64,000 nt of DNA, taken from Dyadobacter sp. CECT 9275. GTDB lineage: Bacteria; Bacteroidota; Bacteroidia; Cytophagales; Spirosomataceae. The notes under the pieces are model-generated. The model was not told where the DNA came from, searched no databases, and worked only from the letters and a program-made list of their open reading frames with translations. Position numbers and translations under genes: made by a program. This document shows positions 59,865 through 64,000 of this stretch, piece by piece (within the stretch, counting starts at the first letter, position 1; each line of letters opens with the position of its first letter). The stretch is taken from positions 248,001 through 312,000 of the forward strand of contig NZ_CAJRAF010000002.1 in NCBI RefSeq assembly GCF_907164905.1. The letters are read 5' to 3'.

Positions 59865-62636
59865 CTATCTGCTTAACAATTTAACAGGAGGCGCGAACTT
59901 GGTCAGGTCGATACCTACCACCGCGGCTTTATATTCATCCATATCCGGAATCCGGCCAAGAATTGCCGACAGCACCACAACAGGTGTGGACGCCAGCAGT
60001 GATTCCCCTTTTTTACGTTCCGAATCTTCAACAACCCTTCCCTGGAAAAGACGTGTAGAAGTGGCCAGAACGGTATCACCCTTGGCAGCCTTTTCCTGAT
60101 TACCCATACAAAGGTTACAACCCGGGCGTTCCAGGTACATCATATTTTCGTATTCGGTACGTGCTGCTACTTTCGGAGCCTTGTCATCGAACTCGAAACC
60201 GGAGTATTTCTGCAGTACATCCCAGTCTCCCTCTTTCTTGAGTTCTTCAATGATGTTGTAAGTAGGTGCAGCTACCACGAGCGGTGCCTGAAACTCTACC
60301 TTACCTTGCTGCTCTTCCAGATTTTTAAGCATCTGAGAAACAATTTTCAGGTCTCCCTTATGCACCATACAGGAACCCACAAAGCCAAGATCTACTTTTT
60401 TATCTCCTCCGTAATACGAGAGCGTCCGGATGGCGTCATGGGTATAACGCTTGGATACATCTTTGTTATTGACATCAGGATCGGCAATCATCGGTTCCAC
60501 AATTGCGTCAAGGTCAATCACAACTTCCGCATAGTACTTCGCATTTGCATCCGGTACCAGTGCGGGTTTCTCTCCTGATTTGATTTCTGCAATTCTCTTA
60601 TCTGCTTTGTTGATCAACCCCTGAAGAACCTGCTTGTGGTTATCCATGCCTTTGTCGATCATTATCTGGATTCTGCTTTTGGCTATTTCCAGTGATTTGA
60701 TCAGCGTGTCATCTTCAGAGATACAGATGGAGGCCTTCGCCTTCATTTCTGCGGTCCAGTCTGTAAATGTGAAAGCCTGGTCAGCAGGGAGTGTACCTAT
60801 GTGTACTTCAATAATCCTTCCCTGAAATACATTCTCACCGCCAAACTGCTGAAGCATCTGCGCCTGTGTGGCATGTACCACATCACGGAAATCCATGTGA
60901 TCCTTCATATCTCCCTTGAAAGTTACCTTCACAGACTCAGGAATAGGCATGGAAGCCTCACCTGTGGCCAGTGCAAGCGCAACCGTTCCGGAATCCGCTC
61001 CGAAGGCAACCCCTTTGGACATTCTGGTATGGGAGTCTCCACCAATGATGATCGCCCACTCGTCCACCGTGATATCGTTCAGCACCTTATGAATAACGTC
61101 CGTCATGGAGTGATACTCGCCTTTGGGGTCACGCGCCGTGATCAGACCGAAATCGTTCATGAATTTCATGAGTTTCGGAATGTTTGCCTGGGCTTTTTTA
61201 TCCCAAACCGACGCCGTATGACAGCCCGACTGGTAGGCGCCATCGACAATCGGTGAAATCACCGTAGCAGCCATTGATTCCAACTCCTGGGCTGTCATCA
61301 AACCCGTTGTATCCTGGGATCCTACAATATTGACTTCAACACGAACATCCGAGCCGGCGTGTAACACTTTACCGGGAGTAGTTCCCACAGCATTTCTGTT
61401 AAAAATTTTCTCGACCGCTGTGAGTCCTTGTCCCTCGTTGGAAATCTCCTTGGACGGTGCAAACACAGGCGTGGGTTCAATTCCTAAAATTTTTGCTGCA
61501 ACAGTCTGTATTTTTTTACCGAATACGATCGCATACGATCCACCGGCTCTCATAAATTCCTTTTTCTGAGGGGTGAGCGCTTTTGAAATGTCTATCAGTT
61601 CCTGCTCACCATTATACAGCTTTTTTGTCTTTGTATTAATGGTAAGAACAGTACCTGTTGCCACAGAATATACTTCTTCAAGCACGGGATCACCATTTTC
61701 ATTGCGGACGACGTTACCATCGGCGTCCACCTTCTTCACCCAGTTTTTCAGGTCAATACCAATACCACCCGTAACATCTACAGTGGTAAGGAAAATCGGA
61801 GAGATACCGTTCGTTCCACCTACAATCGGCGCGATGTTCACAAAGGGAACATACTGGCTGGCTGGCCTTCCTGTCCAAAGCGCCACATTATTTACCCCAG
61901 ACATCCTTGATGATCCAACCCCCATGGTACCTTTTTCTGCAATGAGCATTACGCTTTTACCGGGGTGCTCCGCCTGCAACGCTTTGATCTGCTGCTGCGC
62001 CTGGGGAGTGATCATGCATTGCCCATGCAATTCGCGGTCTGAACGTGAGTGTGCCTGGTTTCCAGGAGACAATAGATCCGTAGATATGTCGCCCTCACCG
62101 GCAATGAATGTAACAATATCAATTTCTTCGGGTACCTCGGGTAACTTCGTGAAGAATTCGGCCCGTGCATAACTTTCAAGAATATCTCTGGCGATCGGGT
62201 TATTGCTTTTAAACGCCTCCCTCAGACGATCAATATCAGCATCATAGAGAAAAACCTGCGTTTTAAGTACCTCTGCTGCCTGCTCAGCAATGGAGCTATT
62301 CTCACCCAGGGCCAGATCAAGCAATACCTCAATGGAAGGCCCGCCTTTCATGTGCGACAACAGTTCAAGGGCATATACAGGTGTTATTTCTGCAACAACC
62401 GACTCGCCCAACACGATCTCTTTCAAAAACCTTGCTTTTACCCCCGCCGCACTGGTAGTACCCGGTAATGTATTGTAAATAAAGAATTTAAGAGAATCGT
62501 CCCGATGCTCATTGGCAGGATCTTTAATCTGCGCAATGATCTCACTTGTTAATTCAGCCCCATCAATGGGTTTTGGATGCAGTCCAAGGGCTTTTCTTTC
62601 TTCAATCTCCTGAAGGTAATCCTTATAAATATTCAT
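59865..62636 (-). CDS. acnB: Bifunctional aconitate hydratase 2 / 2-methylisocitrate dehydratase
   Basis: 923 residues, AcnB type: N-terminal HEAT-like domain (about 1-160, DYLQEIEERKALGLHPKPID) and the swapped domain-4 position, then domains 1-3. GFVGSCMVHKGDL (cluster Cys) and LERPGCNLCMGNQEKAA (Cys-x-x-Cys) hold the Fe-S ligands. MGVGSSRMSGVNN is the active-site serine loop. It shares a transcript with the mitochondrial-type aconitase downstream. Its ATG overlaps the TGA of a 35-codon AcnA-like ORF. Having both isozymes in one operon is redundant and notable. Confidence 0.96.
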   Translation of the reverse strand: MNIYKDYLQEIEERKALGLHPKPIDGAELTSEIIAQIKDPANEHRDDSLKFFIYNTLPGTTSAAGVKARFLKEIVLGESVVAEITPVYALELLSHMKGGPSIEVLLDLALGENSSIAEQAAEVLKTQVFLYDADIDRLREAFKSNNPIARDILESYARAEFFTKLPEVPEEIDIVTFIAGEGDISTDLLSPGNQAHSRSDRELHGQCMITPQAQQQIKALQAEHPGKSVMLIAEKGTMGVGSSRMSGVNNVALWTGRPASQYVPFVNIAPIVGGTNGISPIFLTTVDVTGGIGIDLKNWVKKVDADGNVVRNENGDPVLEEVYSVATGTVLTINTKTKKLYNGEQELIDISKALTPQKKEFMRAGGSYAIVFGKKIQTVAAKILGIEPTPVFAPSKEISNEGQGLTAVEKIFNRNAVGTTPGKVLHAGSDVRVEVNIVGSQDTTGLMTAQELESMAATVISPIVDGAYQSGCHTASVWDKKAQANIPKLMKFMNDFGLITARDPKGEYHSMTDVIHKVLNDITVDEWAIIIGGDSHTRMSKGVAFGADSGTVALALATGEASMPIPESVKVTFKGDMKDHMDFRDVVHATQAQMLQQFGGENVFQGRIIEVHIGTLPADQAFTFTDWTAEMKAKASICISEDDTLIKSLEIAKSRIQIMIDKGMDNHKQVLQGLINKADKRIAEIKSGEKPALVPDANAKYYAEVVIDLDAIVEPMIADPDVNNKDVSKRYTHDAIRTLSYYGGDKKVDLGFVGSCMVHKGDLKIVSQMLKNLEEQQGKVEFQAPLVVAAPTYNIIEELKKEGDWDVLQKYSGFEFDDKAPKVAARTEYENMMYLERPGCNLCMGNQEKAAKGDTVLATSTRLFQGRVVEDSERKKGESLLASTPVVVLSAILGRIPDMDEYKAAVVGIDLTKFAPPVKLLSR

Positions 62637-62740
62637 AATAAAAATCTTTTCAATGTTAAAGGTTTGCCAACTACTTTACGAGCAACTTGCTCCTGCATGC
62701 GGGCACATACACCCCTAATCATGTCTAAGTCAAAAGCCAT
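62633..62740 (-). pseudogene. 35-codon AcnA-N-terminus-like ORF coupled to acnB
   Basis: Minus-strand ATG at 62740 opens [18 protein letters not shown], continues VARKVVGKPLTLKRFLL and stops at TGA 62635-62633, four-base overlapping the acnB ATG (62636). Over 30 residues it matches the AcnA start ([19 protein letters not shown]..) at about 25 positions, with a two-residue gap. It is a truncated copy of the aconitase N-terminus, either a relic left when acnB was inserted or duplicated next to it, or a retained leader peptide. A near-consensus -7 (TACTTTCG, 62791-62784) with a TTG 16 bp upstream (62810-62808) lies ahead of it. Confidence 0.75.
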
Positions 62741-63015
62741 AGTAATTAATCAATATTGGGATTATCTGTTGTCATTAAACACGCGAAAGTACGAATTTAC
62801 CCGATACCAAGGGAGTTCTTCCCTCATTTCGATGCTATTTAGCATCATTATATACTAATGTATCATTTTAACAACCATGCACCTTGTTTTTTTGTTCTTA
62901 AAAGGCGTTATAAATTGCTTTTTTATTGACAAAAGGTGATTAAAAAATGACCTTCACAAATACTTTTATCAAACTCCTTTTGACAAGTACTTTGATTTTT
63001 TGAACGTTTCTAACC
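62741..63015. other. Divergent promoter region between acnB and topA
   Basis: AT-rich spacer with a candidate acnB promoter on the minus strand (TTG 62810-62808, TACTTTCG 62791-62784) and the topA promoter near its right end. No gene is seen in it. Confidence 0.5.
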
Positions 63016-63023
63016 TATATTTG
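62991..63023 (+). promoter_or_regulatory. topA promoter (TTTG-N21-TATATTTG)
   Basis: TTTG at 62991-62994 and TATATTTG at 63016-63023, spaced 21 bp, match both halves of the Bacteroidota promoter consensus. The -7 box ends 39 bp before the topA ATG. This is the clearest promoter in the window. Confidence 0.7.
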
Positions 63024-63062
63024 AGCATCCAAAGTGCCACCCAGAATATTAAATTCAAAATT

Positions 63063-64000
63063 ATGTCAAAAAATCTGGTGATCGTGGAGTCACCGGCGAA
63101 GGCCAAAACCATTGAAAATTATTTAGGAGATGACTTCACCGTCAAGTCGAGTTTCGGGCACGTACGTGACCTCCCCGAGCATGATATGGGTGTGGATGTT
63201 GAAAATGGTTTTCAGCCATCGTATGAAATTTCAGCAGATAAAGTAAAGGTCATCAGTGAGCTTAAAAAACTTGCCAAGGATGCAGAAGTGTGGCTGGCAA
63301 CGGATGATGACCGCGAAGGAGAAGCCATTTCCTGGCATTTAAAAGAGGCTCTGGGCCTACCGGATGCGACCAAAAGGATCGTGTTCAGGGAGATTACCAA
63401 AACGGCACTTCAGAACGCTATCCAAAAGCCCCGTACCATTGATGTGGACCTCGTGGATGCCCAGCAAGCCAGGCGTATACTGGACCGGCTCGTTGGATAC
63501 GAACTATCTCCGGTACTTTGGAAAAAGATAAGAATTGGAAAAACCAACCTTTCTGCAGGCAGGGTACAGTCGGTAGCGGTGCGGATTGTGGTGGAACGTG
63601 AGCGGGAAATTGAAGCTTTTAACAGTAAAGGAAGTTTCAAAGTAACCGCCCGTTTTGACTTGGGCAACGGAAAAGTTCTCAATGCTGAACTACCCAAAAA
63701 CTTTGCGGCGGAAGCGGATGCATTAAAATTCCTGGAAAAATGCATTGGCGCGGCTTTTACTATTAAAAATCTTGAAACAAAACCTGCAAAAAAAACACCT
63801 GCCCCCCCTTTCACAACTTCTACTTTACAACAGGAGGCTTCCCGGAAATTGAGTTTTTCGGTAGCCCAGACTATGACCATTGCACAACGGTTGTATGAAG
63901 CCGGGAAAATTTCCTATATGCGTACCGACTCCACCAATCTGTCGGAAGAGGCACTGGAAAAAGCTCGTCAGCAGATCACCACGGAATATGGTCAGGAATA
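63063..64000 (+). CDS. topA: DNA topoisomerase I, 3' part beyond window
   Basis: Type IA topoisomerase relaxing negative supercoils. The first ~312 residues are present: MSKNLVIVESPAKAKTIENYLG (Toprim start with Glu), TDDDREGEAISWHL (Toprim Asp-rich motif), DAQQARRILDRLVGY and SAGRVQSVAVRIV (domain II/III signatures), and KISYMRTDSTNLS with the catalytic Tyr near residue 297. The remaining C-terminal half and zinc-finger or tail lie past the right edge. The promoter upstream is a good match. Confidence 0.97.
   Translation, partial: MSKNLVIVESPAKAKTIENYLGDDFTVKSSFGHVRDLPEHDMGVDVENGFQPSYEISADKVKVISELKKLAKDAEVWLATDDDREGEAISWHLKEALGLPDATKRIVFREITKTALQNAIQKPRTIDVDLVDAQQARRILDRLVGYELSPVLWKKIRIGKTNLSAGRVQSVAVRIVVEREREIEAFNSKGSFKVTARFDLGNGKVLNAELPKNFAAEADALKFLEKCIGAAFTIKNLETKPAKKTPAPPFTTSTLQQEASRKLSFSVAQTMTIAQRLYEAGKISYMRTDSTNLSEEALEKARQQITTEYGQE

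Noticed and set aside
61573..62172. 199-codon plus-strand ORF opposite acnB
   Set aside because: Antisense shadow of the AcnB coding frame.
1..64000. tRNA, rRNA, transposase or phage genes
   Set aside because: None visible on reading both strands; no cloverleaf-like CCA-flanked stretch, DDE motif or phage structural gene found.

Overview
The window is a 64 kb piece of a Bacteroidota chromosome, most likely from the order Cytophagales (Dyadobacter/Spirosoma-like). This is inferred from protein content (long-form HisG, a mitochondrial-type aconitase next to AcnB, carboxynorspermidine decarboxylase, many DUF1080 and TIM-barrel epimerase genes) and from repeated matches to the Bacteroidota -7 promoter element TAnnTTTG upstream of genes. 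I see no rRNA, tRNA, insertion sequence, prophage or CRISPR array.

Left part (1-17 kb) is mostly housekeeping. A hisS-hisG-hisD operon runs off the left edge. Then come a short conserved basic protein, a methyltransferase/glycosyltransferase pair, a periplasmic-binding-protein-like gene with hemL, yidC, pyrG, a PIG-L deacetylase, and nspC divergent from a DEDDh exonuclease coupled to a bestrophin-family channel. The nspC/exonuclease promoter is a perfect palindrome carrying a -7 box on each strand.

The region 18-25 kb is an AraC-controlled RND efflux locus (regulator, TolC, pump, lipoprotein adaptor). A near-identical 18 bp motif precedes both the regulator and the pump operon, and the pump carries a canonical EF-hand loop between its two halves. 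The region 25-32 kb holds secreted/outer-membrane proteins, a serine beta-lactamase-like hydrolase, an MFS transporter and a sugar epimerase.

The most unusual block is 32-38 kb. Three genes encode a soluble coiled-coil protein, a two-TM coiled-coil protein and a membrane-anchored Ppx/GppA-like actin-fold protein, and a strong terminator closes this unit. After it come a small membrane protein, a PD-(D/E)XK nuclease-like protein and a TaqI-type N6-adenine methyltransferase. The last two look like a restriction-modification pair. Further on are a TetR-MFS cassette with a visible operator, a plasmid-style parA/RHH partition locus flanked by ACTTTT repeats and a 16 bp-arm hairpin, a Crp-like regulator, a DMT exporter divergent from a MocR regulator, a His-rich Zn/Cd P-type ATPase, an MTA/SAH nucleosidase and an ECF42-type sigma factor coupled to its DGPF/YCII partner.

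The right part (50-64 kb) holds enzymes of small-molecule metabolism, lspA coupled to a GNAT acetyltransferase, a tandem acnB-acnA aconitase operon and the start of topA. Directly upstream of acnB is a 35-codon ORF whose first 30 codons copy the N-terminus of AcnA and whose stop overlaps the acnB start: either a relic of a gene duplication or a recruited leader peptide.
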